Origin: an uncultured Eubacteriales bacterium
GTDB lineage: Bacteria; Bacillota; Clostridia; Christensenellales; CAG-917
Direction: 5' to 3'
Assembly (NCBI GenBank): GCA_900550855.1
Contig: URTQ01000102.1
Coordinates: 1-5,117, forward strand
Length of the DNA: 5,117 nt
In this document: piece after piece, positions 4,968-5,117 of the stretch
How positions within the stretch are numbered: position 1 is the stretch's first letter
How the letters are laid out: each line of letters begins with the position of its first letter
Made by a program: the position numbers and the translations under genes
The notes under the pieces: generated by a model
What the model saw: only the letters and a program-made list of their open reading frames with translations
Told to the model about the DNA's origin: nothing
Databases searched by the model: none

Positions 4968-5117
4968 TTATTGTACGATGAAATCGCCGGTTGTTCCGTC
5001 AAACACAAGCATTTTCGTCTTGCCGTCTTCTACGTACGTCACTTTGATGACTTCGGGCGCAATATGCTCTGCCGAAAGCACTTTGCCGTTGAATTTTTGA
5101 TAGGATTCAACCAAAAC
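4968..5117 (-). CDS. C-terminal end of an unrecognised protein (partial)
   Basis: An open frame runs in from the right edge for 49 codons and ends with TAA at 4968-4970, 20 bases before yggS on the same strand. The peptide begins VLVESYQKFNGKVLSAEH and ends LVFDGTTGDFIVQ. It alternates hydrophobic and charged residues, as expected of a small beta-rich domain. The ending faintly resembles PepSY-like or similar beta-sheet domains, but this is too weak to name. It does not look like the end of YlmD, the protein that precedes YlmE in B. subtilis. Codon use resembles the neighbouring genes, and the spacing and strand make it the probable upstream operon member. Confidence 0.75.
   Translation of the reverse strand, partial: VLVESYQKFNGKVLSAEHIAPEVIKVTYVEDGKTKMLVFDGTTGDFIVQ

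Overview
The window looks like a chromosomal piece of an uncultured, anaerobe-type Clostridia (Firmicutes/Bacillota). The evidence is a yggS–sepF–lspA–rluD gene run, which is a compact version of the ylm/division-linked region known from Gram-positive bacteria, together with moderate-GC coding sequence separated by very A/T-rich spacers. The taxonomic call is an inference from gene order and sequence style, not from a marker gene.

All six genes are on the minus strand and read from right to left. From the right edge: (1) the last 49 codons of an unrecognised protein (4968-5117); (2) yggS/ylmE, a PLP-homeostasis protein (4261-4947); (3) a 172-base spacer filled with small hairpins (4089-4260); (4) sepF, an FtsZ-anchoring division protein with an unusual N-terminus (3699-4088); (5) lspA, a lipoprotein signal peptidase with a long acidic C-terminal tail (2829-3689); (6) an rluD-family pseudouridine synthase (1915-2820); (7) a 73-base spacer with A/T heptamers and a GC hairpin (1842-1914); (8) a complete ABC half-transporter/exporter (63-1841); (9) a further A/T-heptamer flank (1-62).

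The first gene through rluD are close enough to form one operon. Gaps are 20, 172, 9 and 8 bases, and the lspA ribosome binding site overlaps the sepF stop codon. The functions are housekeeping: cofactor homeostasis, Z-ring assembly, lipoprotein maturation and rRNA modification. The ABC exporter is separated from rluD by the repeat-bearing spacer and may be a separate unit.

The part not explained by genes is the intergenic DNA. The yggS–sepF gap holds an ordered array of at least five small stem-loops with three-base loops, spaced about 21-22 bases apart. Their stems differ from one another but remain self-complementary, and three of the four junctions between them contain a near-constant GTTATAT/GTGATAT linker. 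The array is followed by a larger imperfect hairpin and one more mini-hairpin. Separately, a TAATTAT-type heptamer lies over or beside the stop codons of three of the genes (yggS, rluD and, weakly, the ABC gene). At two of them it leads directly into a palindrome. No CRISPR array, tRNA, rRNA, transposase or phage gene is visible.
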